A stretch of 64,000 nt of DNA, from contig CM066287.1 of assembly GCA_033816765.1 (NCBI GenBank), forward strand, positions 5,270,001-5,334,000, given 5' to 3'. The stretch is from Nothopassalora personata (lineage: Eukaryota; Ascomycota; Dothideomycetes; Mycosphaerellales; Mycosphaerellaceae). The notes under the pieces are model-generated. The model saw only the letters and a list, made by a program, of their open reading frames with translations, was not told the DNA's origin and did not search any database. How positions within the stretch are numbered: the stretch's first letter is position 1; each line of letters begins with the position of its first letter. Shown here one piece after another: positions 32,370-40,499 of this stretch. The position numbers and the translations under genes were made by a program.

Positions 32370-34253
32370 CTATGCCATCATGCCGTCGGCCAACTCCGGT
32401 CCGATCATCACCTCGGTACTCGTCAACATTCTGTCGACCACAGGATCTGTGGAAGATGGCATGCTCTTCGCCGCACCTAGGTCGTTCTCGAGCGTGCGCC
32501 TGAAAGCACTATCAGACGCATCTTCCTGAGGACGAGTGTGACCTCGCTCAATGGCCTCGTTAATGTCCTCAATGGTCCAGCCATGCGTCATCTCGACGTG
32601 ATGGCACAGTTCCATCTCGTTAGTGCCTCTCCATTGGCAACCACGTGGTCCTTCAGCCAGAAGGCAAGGGTAAGGACGTAGCTCTGCGTAGCCGCAGCCG
32701 GTCAGCATAGCAAGAGCTCTGCTTGGAGGAGAGGCCGGCGAGGCTTGAGTGTCCATTTCCATAGCAGAGGCTTTGTCTTCATCATGATCGTGCTGTTGAA
32801 ACCTGACCTTTCTCTTACGGTCCTCGTCTTTCAGACCTGTCCTCTTGCCGACCTCTGCCGCAAGACCCATGTGCTGCGTGCGAATGTGGCCGATGAGAGC
32901 TTGCTTTGTGCCAAGCGCTTGACCGCATCCGTTTCCGTTCCAGCCTGAGACCTTCTTGACGCCCTTCATGTCAAACTGGCCGCAGATGAACTCTTTAATC
33001 TTCGTGTGTGCACCCTTGACGTGGACCTCCATGTTGCCCTTCTTCGAAAATCCATTGCCGGGTACCGCGCGGCTGCATCCATCGTACGGGCACAAGAACC
33101 TCTTCTCCACAGCAGGTCTGACTTGGCCCTCATGCTCGATTTCCACATGAGCCCTAAGGTCCTTCTGACTTCTGCATATCTTACCACACTGACCACAAGT
33201 TGGTGGATGCACGTCCCTGAGATGACGTTGGAGGTCGTGGTAGGTAGGAAAAGCGACGAAACCTTCGGCTTGATGCATGCCGGTTGGTGACGACTCGGCG
33301 AGAGACAAACTTCCAATGATGGTCGAGTCGAAGTCTTCTCCAGTATGTTGCAGATCCTCAGCAGTTGGCAGAAAGGCGGCGTCGAGTTCCTCTGCACCAG
33401 CCACCAAATCCTCGACCACCGGTGGCACCATGGCGTTGGTGCAGAGATCGCAGACATATTTTGGCTGGTCATGCTCTCGCAAGTGGTGGCTCTTCAATTG
33501 GCTGACGGTTGCGAAGCACTGACCACAAGTTTCGCCAGCGGTAGTCTCGCGGCTGCACATGAAGGAGTCCTCGTGCAAATGGTCTTTCTTGATGTGTCTC
33601 TGTAGCGTCTCCTGCTTCCTGAAGACCTTGCCGCAACCGTCCCAGCTGCAAGTAGTATCCTCTTTCTCCTCGTGCATGGCTCTGTGGCGTTTGAGCTTGT
33701 TCGAAGACTCGAAGAACTTGCCACATGGGCCGATCGTGCCAGTGTCGTCATGGCGGACTTGGTACTCACACGCGAAGCTCTGGTCACTGTGCTTCTCCTT
33801 CCTGTGGCGGTTGAGATGCTCGGGCTTGACGAAGCTCTTATCGCAGCCGTCCTCGGAACACACATAGGGCCGAGCACCAGTGTGTGAGTTAATATGGGAC
33901 TGCAAGCGAATGGGACGATCAAAAGCCTTCTCACAGTCTGCGAACGTGCATTTGTACTTCTTCTCACGCATCTTACTCTTGCTGCGGGTGCTGGTGGCAT
34001 CGGTGTGAGGTGTCTCGGTGTCGGCCAAGGTGGTGTTGTTGATGTCGGTGTCGGCGAGGGATGCCGCGGTCGACAAGGCGTAGTCGGACTGATCATCACC
34101 CACAGAGCGAAATCGAGGCTTCTTCGTCTTCCTGGACGGCGTGCCCCAGGCTTGCGTCGACTCAATCTCCAGCGAGTCGTCCAGGTCAACATCAGGGGCG
34201 GGCCTCTTCTTGACGACCCCGCTGTCCACCATGTCAGGCATTGGCACGGCCAT
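32370..34253 (-). CDS. TFIIIA-like multi-C2H2 zinc-finger protein
   Basis: Single-exon gene, 627 aa from the ATG at 34253 (MAVPMPDMVDSGVVKKRP). A run of nine to ten C2H2 fingers follows an acidic/Ser-rich leader: KCTFADCEKAFDRPIRLQSH; VCSEDGCDKSFVKPEHLNRH; a long finger ending CGKFFESSNKLKRHRAMH; CSWDGCGKVFRKQETLQRH; one ending CGQCFATVSQLKSHHLREH; CGQCGKICRSQKDLRAH; CPYDGCSRAVPGNGF with a His pair; CGQALGTKQALIGHIRTQH; and a C-terminal CHHVEMTHGW. A tandem array with irregular linkers, a long insertion between fingers and a C-terminal extension are features of fungal TFIIIA, the 5S rRNA gene factor. That role is inferred from architecture. Only about 130 bp separate its ATG from RIP-damaged DNA. 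An in-frame open extension to 34358 exists upstream without better start evidence. Confidence 0.8.
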   Translation of the reverse strand: MAVPMPDMVDSGVVKKRPAPDVDLDDSLEIESTQAWGTPSRKTKKPRFRSVGDDQSDYALSTAASLADTDINNTTLADTETPHTDATSTRSKSKMREKKYKCTFADCEKAFDRPIRLQSHINSHTGARPYVCSEDGCDKSFVKPEHLNRHRKEKHSDQSFACEYQVRHDDTGTIGPCGKFFESSNKLKRHRAMHEEKEDTTCSWDGCGKVFRKQETLQRHIKKDHLHEDSFMCSRETTAGETCGQCFATVSQLKSHHLREHDQPKYVCDLCTNAMVPPVVEDLVAGAEELDAAFLPTAEDLQHTGEDFDSTIIGSLSLAESSPTGMHQAEGFVAFPTYHDLQRHLRDVHPPTCGQCGKICRSQKDLRAHVEIEHEGQVRPAVEKRFLCPYDGCSRAVPGNGFSKKGNMEVHVKGAHTKIKEFICGQFDMKGVKKVSGWNGNGCGQALGTKQALIGHIRTQHMGLAAEVGKRTGLKDEDRKRKVRFQQHDHDEDKASAMEMDTQASPASPPSRALAMLTGCGYAELRPYPCLLAEGPRGCQWRGTNEMELCHHVEMTHGWTIEDINEAIERGHTRPQEDASDSAFRRTLENDLGAAKSMPSSTDPVVDRMLTSTEVMIGPELADGMMA

Positions 34254-34379
34254 CTCGTGTGCAGCGAGACAAAGGTGGAGGAAACACGAATAGACAACAA
34301 AATCGAAGTCTTGCGAGTATACAGGTGGGTGCACCCTACTAATTTTCGGCTGTACCATAACACTAATGCACGCTAAGGA

Positions 34380-34890
34380 GTAACGGATGCAAAAAATAGC
34401 AGCCCCCGCGCTAAGGGTGCACTATAGATTTTAGGGTGCACCGAGTAACCTATTCCCCTTTATTCTTACTATAACGTACTATTATTATAGAGGACTATAA
34501 TCGTGTTCGTACGTAGGTTATAAACGAAGAGATCTTTTAGTAGTATCGATACTAAATTATAGAGGGTCTTATATAAGAAGATCGAAGAGACGAGGATCGA
34601 GTAAGCTACTAGTATATATACCGGTCGCGATACTAGTAGCCTAAAAGTATTATAGCTAGAGTATCTAACTTAGCTTATATCTCGTAGGCTAACTATACGA
34701 TAGTTACGATACGTCTTTTACCTTCCTTAATACTCCTATATAGCGCTAGATAGCTTCGCGTATTATATTAACCTTAACGGAGAACTACTAGAAGATAGTA
34801 AACTAAAGAATCTACTAATAGTATTACTAGTTGTTAGGTTTAGTATAACCTAATAATATTATAAGTTAAGAAGACAAGCTTAATCGGGTT
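34380..34890. other. RIP-damaged AT-rich DNA at compartment boundary
   Basis: Base composition changes abruptly near 34.38 kb. From here TpA is very common and CpA/TpG rare, while CpG is kept. I cannot assign this first 500 bp to an element. It abuts the LTR that starts near 34891. Confidence 0.6.
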
Positions 34891-35037
34891 TGTTCTCGGG
34901 CCGATAGAAAGTCGAGGGAGAGTAATAAAGCAGTAGCTGTCTTGTCTCGTAAAGACTAAGCAGCAGTAAGGTAGAGGTTAGGTTATAGTGTATTCTAAAC
35001 AGTAATATTAAACAGTAAGTTAAACGCCTCGAAGCTA

Positions 35038-35042
35038 TAAGG
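35038..35042. repeat. Target-site duplication, left copy (TAAGG)
   Basis: The five bases immediately before the 5' LTR at 35043 are repeated exactly after the 3' LTR at 37513-37517. The joined flanks reconstitute the R region of the older gypsy LTR. Confidence 0.92.
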
Positions 35043-35415
35043 TGTTACGGTTCGGAACGGAAACAGCATAAGAAGACTTCATTGGACGAGCAGACGAGCA
35101 GACGAGCAGACGAGCAGTCGAGCAGACGAGCAGACGAGCAGACGAGCAGACGAGCAGACGAGCAGTCGAGCAGACGAGCAGACGAGCAGACGAGCAGTCG
35201 AGCAGACGAGCAGACGAGCAGACGAGCAGACGAGCAGCACGCCAAGGCATGGCACTATATAGACGACGCTTCTTTACGAGTAGATAGGAGCCTCGTGCTC
35301 AACTCATTTTAAGTATACACCATATACTGTTTGGAACCACTACCTTCATAACTGATTGAGACATCCCTGCAAAGATCCAAGCCCGAGTTGTGATAACGTA
35401 CAGCGGTTCCTAACA
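35043..35415 (+). repeat. 5' LTR of the gag-only element
   Basis: Starts TGTTACGGTTCGGAACGG, then a tandem 8-bp repeat core, a TATATAGACG segment that may be a TATA box (about 35255), and ends CGGTTCCTAACA. It is followed by ACTTTGAGCACC, which resembles the RIP-altered start of the internal region in the larger gypsy copies. Confidence 0.92.
35085..35236. repeat. 8-bp tandem array, 19 units (GACGAGCA / GTCGAGCA)
   Basis: Nineteen head-to-tail octamers in the U3 of the 5' LTR, with occasional GTCGAGCA variants. They open artefactual Ser/Ala/Arg/Leu frames on both strands. Confidence 0.93.
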
Positions 35416-35447
35416 ACTTTGAGCACCACCACCAGGGCCCTTTGCAT

Positions 35448-36440
35448 ATGTCTGGGAGAGACGCTACCCGGAGTCCGTCACGACAACAGCCACAGTCAAC
35501 TGGCATCACGGAACGAATGAGCGAAATGTCGATTACAGGAAGCAGCAAGAACAACAACACTCCTATGGGTATGCTGAACCCATTGGACCACCACCGTGCA
35601 CCTAAGGTGTCTACGCCGGAGACGTTCGACGGGACCAAGGACAAACTGGAGGCTTTTCAACTGCAGGTTCAGTTGTACCTTCACTTCAACGCACACCAGT
35701 TTCAAGGCGAGGCTTCTAAAGTCTTGTACGCCGCATCCTTCCTACGAGGAAAAGCAGCTAGAGGATTCCGACCATACCTCAAGGACTGGCTACACAACCA
35801 GGGCGAGGGAGAAACACCGAAAACGGAAACTCGAAAAATTTTCCACGACTACGACGAGTTTGAGACGAAACTCGATGATCTATACGGGATACCAAATGAG
35901 GAGGTATACGCCGACCGACATATCCGACAACTTCGACAGACTACTTCTGTAGCGCTGTACGCCTCAGAATTCCAAGGATATGCCGCCGACCTGGAATGGA
36001 ACGACGCAGCTTTGCGATCGCAGTTCTACCTCGGGCTGAAAGACAACGTCAAAGCCGAACTATCCCGAAACGCCAGCGTCGTTACGCTAGGGGCGATGAT
36101 CAAGGCAGCAAAGGAGATCGACGAAAGGCTCCAGGAGTTGAGGTACGACCGACACGTACAGCCTGGATACCAGAGACCCGCCGCGGGCGGAAGAGGGGGC
36201 TTCAAGGCCAGAAGTCAGGACCCTAATGGTTACGGAGACCCAATGGAATTGGACGTAACGGAACGTAGGACAGGAAGGGGGCTGAAGAGCAAAGGTTCCA
36301 CCTGCTACGTATGTGGCGAGCAAGGCCATTTTGCAAGGAACTGCAAGAAAAAGAACATGGTTAGCCGCGAGTTCAACGCAATGATTCGCGAAGAGAATAC
36401 ATACCAGGAATGCGAGAACTTCTTCTCGAAATCTGCCTAG
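35448..36440 (+). CDS. gag: Ty3/gypsy-type Gag with CCHC zinc knuckle
   Basis: Structural protein of the gag-only element, 330 aa from the first ATG (MSGRDATRSPSRQQ). The retrotransposon Gag core is at about 55-230: TPETFDGTKDKLEAFQLQ, ASFLRGKAARGFRPYLKDWL, YDEFETKLDDLYGIPNE, LYASEFQGYAADLEWNDAAL. A single zinc knuckle (CYVCGEQGHFARNCKK) lies near residue 285, after a Gly/Arg-rich linker. The core aligns with the RIP-damaged gag at 45.7-46.5 kb (there YLRGSAQN and KPYLKEYLKG). The ORF ends at TAG 36438 with no pol following, so particles would have to be completed by enzymes from an autonomous relative. It has no stops, in contrast to every flanking element. Confidence 0.9.
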   Translation: MSGRDATRSPSRQQPQSTGITERMSEMSITGSSKNNNTPMGMLNPLDHHRAPKVSTPETFDGTKDKLEAFQLQVQLYLHFNAHQFQGEASKVLYAASFLRGKAARGFRPYLKDWLHNQGEGETPKTETRKIFHDYDEFETKLDDLYGIPNEEVYADRHIRQLRQTTSVALYASEFQGYAADLEWNDAALRSQFYLGLKDNVKAELSRNASVVTLGAMIKAAKEIDERLQELRYDRHVQPGYQRPAAGGRGGFKARSQDPNGYGDPMELDVTERRTGRGLKSKGSTCYVCGEQGHFARNCKKKNMVSREFNAMIREENTYQECENFFSKSA

Positions 36441-36546
36441 CAGAAACAACCTGAGGACAGCAAGGCATCAAACAGCGGCTTCTTGATTTGATGGCCTAGG
36501 GAAAAAGAAGTCAATACTACGAAACGGCAAAGGTGGATTCCACAAC

Positions 36547-37026
36547 TTACGAGGGATGGCCATCCGGCCACGAGAAAGGGGAAGTGACCCCTATCCTGTC
36601 GAGATCCGCTTCAAGGGCTGAGAAATCGGAGAGGGACGGGTCGTTGGGGTCGAAGGAGGTGTTCTCAGCCATGTGGGCTTCATCCTCCTCAACCTTTCGG
36701 TTCGCCTGCTCTCGCACCGCCTTGTTGCGACGGATGCGCTGGCGAAGTGATTCGATCTTCGAAAGCAACTCTTCGACCTGTTGCTCGTCCTGTTCGATCC
36801 TTTGCGACAGATCTTCAACGGTCTTGTCCAGTCGAAGCAGGGAGGAGGTAACGCAGGGTTTGCCCAGACGTGTGCACTTAACACAGGACATGAGGGAATA
36901 ATCGGCGATTACGACACAGCTTGAACCAACGTGGGAACAGTGATCGCACGGTTGAGAAAGAACAAGGGGATTGGAAAGAATGCGAGCGACTCGGCGTTTT
37001 CTGTCGATGGCTGGTCTGGAAGACAT
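36547..37026 (-). CDS. Antisense Zn2Cys6-like coiled-coil protein of the gag-only element
   Basis: Encoded opposite to gag, starting 98 bp inside the 3' LTR, 159 aa from ATG at 37026 (MSSRPAIDRKRRVARIL); an in-frame non-ATG extension reaches 37086. The Cys pattern at about residues 25-55 is CDHCSHVGSSC, ten residues, then CVKCTRLGKPC. That is CX2CX6CX10CX2CX6C, exactly the spacing of the fungal Zn2Cys6 binuclear cluster, although the first loop lacks the basic residues usual in DNA-binding members. A heptad-like helix follows (LDKTVEDLSQRIEQDEQQVE to about residue 118), then an acidic tail. Decayed homologues sit in the same antisense position in two neighbouring gypsy copies. I infer a regulatory or chaperone-like accessory protein; function is unproven. 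Confidence 0.75.
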   Translation of the reverse strand: MSSRPAIDRKRRVARILSNPLVLSQPCDHCSHVGSSCVVIADYSLMSCVKCTRLGKPCVTSSLLRLDKTVEDLSQRIEQDEQQVEELLSKIESLRQRIRRNKAVREQANRKVEEDEAHMAENTSFDPNDPSLSDFSALEADLDRIGVTSPFSWPDGHPS

Positions 37027-37123
37027 TGCGACAAAGTTGCGACTACGAAATTGGAGAAACGGGGAACTATTAGTAAGAGGAAACACGTGATCGCTGGGAC
37101 ATCGATCCTAAGGAGGGGGATGG

Positions 37124-37512
37124 TGTTACGGTTCGGAACGGAAACAGCATAAGAAGACTTCATTGGACGAGCAGACGAGCAGACGAGCAGACGAGCAGAC
37201 GAGCAGACGAGCAGTCGAGCAGACGAGCAGACGAGCAGACGAGCAGACGAGCAGACGAGCAGTCGAGCAGACGAGCAGACGAGCAGACGAGCAGTCGAGC
37301 AGACGAGCAGACGAGCAGACGAGCAGACGAGCAGCACGCCAAGGCATGGCACTATATAGACGACGCTTCTTTACGAGTAGATAGGAGCCTCGTGCTCAAC
37401 TCATTTTAAGTATACACCATATACTGTTTGGAACCACTACCTTCATAACTGATTGAGACATCCCTGCAAAGATCCAAGCCCGAGTTGTGATAACGTACAG
37501 CGGTTCCTAACA
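37124..37512 (+). repeat. 3' LTR of the gag-only element
   Basis: Same sequence as the 5' LTR, but with 21 rather than 19 octamer units (37166-37333), which accounts for the whole 16-bp length difference. Confidence 0.92.
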
Positions 37513-37517
37513 TAAGG
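37513..37517. repeat. Target-site duplication, right copy (TAAGG)
   Basis: Exact repeat of 35038-35042 directly after the 3' LTR. Confidence 0.92.
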
Positions 37518-37709
37518 GTTCTTAGCGTTCCTAAATATAAAGGAGATTCGTAGATCTCGGTAATTAGTCTAATTATTCTAAGTATAAGCAGTCTAATTAG
37601 TCTAAGCATAAGTAGTCTAATCGCTCTAAGTCTAAGCGCTTAGGTAGGATAAGTTACGTGTTCGTCTTATTGTTATAATTCTAGGGTCTATAGGAATCAT
37701 TCCGTAACA
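37518..37709 (-). repeat. Outer (U3) part of the copy 0 gypsy LTR
   Basis: On the minus strand it begins TGTTACGGAATGATTCC at 37709. The shared R-like segment (GCGTTCCTAAATATAAAGGA on the plus strand) lies near 37527. Its core carries AGTCTAATTAGTCTAAG-type short repeats not seen in the other LTRs. The remainder of the LTR lies left of the nested element (about 34891-35042). Confidence 0.7.
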
Positions 37710-37782
37710 CTATCCCCTTCTTAGCCTAGCTTCGTCCCGAAGCTTTTTAAGCCGTTATCATTTCTTATAGTAATAGTTAACT

Positions 37783-38130
37783 ATGTCTTCTTCTTCCTAT
37801 AAACGCCGTTAACAACTTGCTTAGGATACTAAAGTTTCTAGTATTAAAATGGCTCTATACACGAATTGTTAGAAGTCTCGATCCTCGGGCGTAGTAGTGA
37901 AGTATATCGTAGGTTCTCGGTCTAGAAAGTGTTTGGCCTATATTCGAAAAGGCTATAAGGATTACAATATGCGTCTTTCTCGTCCGGAGTAGGAACGTCT
38001 TCGCAATTCGCGCGATAATCTTAGGCTAGAGCTTAAGAGGATTAAAGAGGAGGAGGTACGGCTAAAGATACGTAAGATCCGTCTTCGGAAACAGCTACGA
38101 TTAGCTAAGCGTCGGGGGTAGAGGTGTCGT
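37783..38130 (+). pseudogene. RIP-decayed antisense Cys/coiled-coil ORF of gypsy copy 0
   Basis: Runs opposite to its host element and starts 74 bp inside the LTR edge. One frame is held together across four or five TAG/TAA stops of RIP type. It reads MSSSSYKRR, a Cys region in which Cys codons have turned to Tyr (SRSRKCLAYIRKGYKDY), then RPE-stop-ERL and a charged helix (LRLELKRIKEEEVRLKIRK). The second half keeps the KC-x2-(C/Y)-x7-(C/Y) spacing of the intact ORF at 36547-37026. Loss of TGG and TGC/TGT to TAG and TAC/TAT is what RIP would do. Confidence 0.6.
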
Positions 38131-38276
38131 CTTCGCTAGTTTCTTTCTCGGATATCCTAGAGATGCCCGTAAATAACTAGGCGGCGCTTTCTAGAGCGGA
38201 GCCTTAGGGCGAGTCCCTAGGGGTAGAGACTTATTAGGGTATTTATTCGTAAGTCGTGTCCCTATTCTTATTAATC

Positions 38277-38350
38277 GGCTAGGTAGCTTAGTAGTAGAGC
38301 GTAAGCTATCTATACTCTTAAGGTCGTAGGTTCGATTCCTACCCTAGTCG
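38277..38350 (+). tRNA. tRNA-like sequence / tRNA pseudogene
   Basis: Folds as a near-complete cloverleaf: acceptor stem GGCTAGG/CCTAGTC (7 pairs with one G-T), TA at positions 8-9, D arm GCTT-loop-GAGC, T arm GTAGG-TTCGATT-CCTAC (5 perfect pairs), and discriminator G. The internal promoter boxes are excellent: A box like TAGCTTAGTAGT and B box GGTTCGATTCC (38329-38339). The anticodon arm is abnormal, 19 nt instead of 17, with only TAAG/CTTA paired, so no anticodon can be assigned. No CCA is encoded. It sits in RIP-damaged DNA inside gypsy copy 0. Either a decayed tRNA gene or the head of a tRNA-derived SINE. Confidence 0.55.
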
Positions 38351-39800
38351 CTCGTCGGCCGAGAGATCGATTGTCGTTAGTTATATCGGCGGACCTATTT
38401 TTAGTATTGTCGGATCTTTTACTAACAGTTTTGTAGGGTTTGTTTTAGTTCCTAGGTATTTTCTAATTTGTCGTATCCTTTCTACTTAATAAGGTATCGC
38501 TAACCTTTCTTATCTAGGATTCTTTTAACTTTAAATTCGTTTTCTACTTCTAGCTCGAAATAGAAGCTTTCCTAGTAGGGTGTTTCGGCGTCTACGGGTT
38601 CTAACTTAGAGATATAGAAGACTAGGTAGATTTTTACGTTAGGTAGTAGCCGTAGACGGTAGTTAACTAGTCCTATAACTTTATCGATAAAAAATGATCC
38701 GACCTTAACGTGATCTAGTTTCTTAGTCTATCTTCTTATTCTTAAGTTTTTTGTAAGGAGATAGACCTTATCCCCCCCCTTTTTTAGTAGAGGTGCCATT
38801 TTTCTCGTGTCCTACCGTTATTAAGACAGTTTTCGTTATGTATCTTCGATCGCCTTACGTGTTTCTTTATGCACTTCCTTAAGAGTATCCGTCGTTACGA
38901 TTACTCTTTCGGCTTATAGGTAAGATCTAGGTGTTCTAAATAGGTTAGGATCTTTACTAAAGTTTGCATAAAATAGTATCGTTAAAGTTGTCTCTAATTT
39001 GTAGTTATTTAGTGCAATCTACGCTATTAGTAGTAATAAGACCTAGTTGTCTTATGCATAATTAATATAGTGTCGTAGGTATTATTCTAGCGTTTAATTC
39101 ATCCTTTTGGTTTATCCGTCTATTTCCGGATAATATACTGTTAATAGCTTATGTTTAATTCCGATCGTTCCTATAAGCGTCTTCTAGTAGTTTAATGTAA
39201 ATAGCTTGTCTCTATCCGTTATAAACGCTTAAGGGAATCCGTGATATCGGATAAGTCTATCTAGTACGAGGTATCCGAGCTGCTCTATATTGTACGTTTC
39301 CGATATAGGAATAAAGTGTGCGTATTTCGTAAGTCTATTAACTATAACTAGTATTATGTCGTATAGTTATTTCGTAATCTAATCTCTTAACGGTAGGAGT
39401 TTCGTAATAAAGTCTATTATAACTTCGTCCTATGGTTTTGTCGGTAGTGTCCTAAACTATAGGTAACCGTATTTTGCATGTCTCTATTACGGTTCGGATG
39501 AAGGACGGTGTAGGACGTGGCATAGGGAGGAAGAATTAGAAGATAAGAACTAATTGCTAGGAAGAGAAAGGGACCCTACGTCCGGGTTACGTGCACGACC
39601 GCGCGCTTAGTGTATAGTCGAACACGACCGTAGAAGTAGCGTATAGACGTACACGACCGCACGACTAGGCGACCGGTCGAGTGGATAGACGGACGCCTAA
39701 CACCGGATAGCATACAAGCCTCCTTTATATTTAGGAACGCTAGAAACCCTTATAGTTCTAATGCGTTTAACTTATATTACTATCTCACTAATTAGAATAC

Positions 39801-40047
39801 TGTTAAGATGTAGCATCTTAGGGGGAGCTAACAGTTAGGTTGTGATCTAATAGCCTAAGGCATCTACGATGACTTAGCTTATCGGAAGACACCTTCTCTC
39901 CCCTTTAGCTTAGATAGACATCTAACACAATCAACACATTAGTTCCTAATATATTGCTACATGCCCTATGGCTATTAGCCAGTTAAAGATTAATCTCTTA
40001 CTCTACTCCGCTGCTAACTACGTATCCTATTAGGTCTTAACTTAACA
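39801..40047 (+). repeat. 5' LTR of the copia element
   Basis: 247 bp. It differs from the 3' LTR at about nine positions, all CpA/TpA or TpG/TpA, with either LTR carrying the mutated base. Confidence 0.93.
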
Positions 40048-40499
40048 GGTTATAAGCCCGGGTTTGTGCAGGAGTAAGAGTAACCTATATTAGTACAGGT
40101 TACTTGTATCCCTTGCTATTATAGTAGAAAACATCTAGGAAGTAGAAGTCTACCCTATCTATCCTATTAAGGAGCTTAGTTTAATACTAAGTAATAGGTA
40201 ATCTAGAAAAGGACTCTATGCGGCTTACTATAAGCCAATACCTTAAAGACACTCTATAGGCAGAACTACATCGAGATACTATTAAGAAGGACTTTAAGTA
40301 AGTCATTTGGAACTCTACTAGGAGAGACAGACCTATGTCCTAGCTCCGAGACTACACCGCTCTTTCTTTACCCTACTAAGCAGGCCTTAGTATCTACACC
40401 TACGAACCTTACTATTCTACACTAAAAGCCTCAGCAGGACCTAAGCTACGACTTTGAAGCATATACACCTTGTTTTATTACATTTAATTCATTATAGAT

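Larger units (their letters stand above)
35043..37512 (+). mobile_element. Intact non-autonomous LTR retrotransposon (gag + antisense Zn2Cys6 ORF, no pol)
   Basis: A 2,470-bp element with LTRs of 373 and 389 bp, which I read as identical apart from two extra 8-bp units in the second. The flanking 5-bp duplication TAAGG is exact, and the ends are TG...CA. The internal 1,708 bp carry an intact gag with zinc knuckle and an antisense ORF; there is no protease, RT, RNase H or integrase. A purine tract (AAGGAGGGGGATGG) precedes the 3' LTR. It shows none of the RIP damage of its surroundings and is inserted into the LTR of gypsy copy 0. The gag is homologous to that of the autonomous gypsy copies here, so it is best explained as a pol-less derivative mobilised in trans and inserted recently. 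Confidence 0.9.
34891..39484 (-). mobile_element. Truncated RIP-damaged Ty3/gypsy chromovirus (copy 0), hosting a nested element
   Basis: In element orientation (minus strand) its 3' LTR spans 37709 down to 37518 and, beyond the nested element, 35042 down to about 34891. The PPT-like GGGGATAG precedes the LTR start TGTTACGG. Next inward come an antisense ORF relic (plus strand, 37783-38130), a tRNA-like sequence (38277-38350), and the reverse complement of chromodomain and integrase sequence from about 38420. This matches the 3' end of the plus-strand gypsy at 49.9-50.95 kb. Homology stops at 39484, where another LTR begins, so gag, protease, RT and the 5' LTR are missing from this copy. Confidence 0.75.

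Noticed and set aside
35085..35236. CRISPR-like repeat array
   Set aside because: Units are 8 bp, head to tail with no spacers, and lie inside an LTR of a fungal retroelement.
35045..35312. Long open frames on both strands through the octamer array (also 37126-37384)
   Set aside because: They are produced by an 8-bp tandem repeat without stops in several frames and encode only Ser-Ala-Arg-Leu/Cys-type repeats. No coding evidence.
38277..38350. Functional tRNA-Lys (a CTCTTAA stretch resembles its anticodon loop)
   Set aside because: Placing CTT as anticodon leaves no 3' anticodon stem. The arm is malformed, so only a tRNA-like or pseudogene call is supported.
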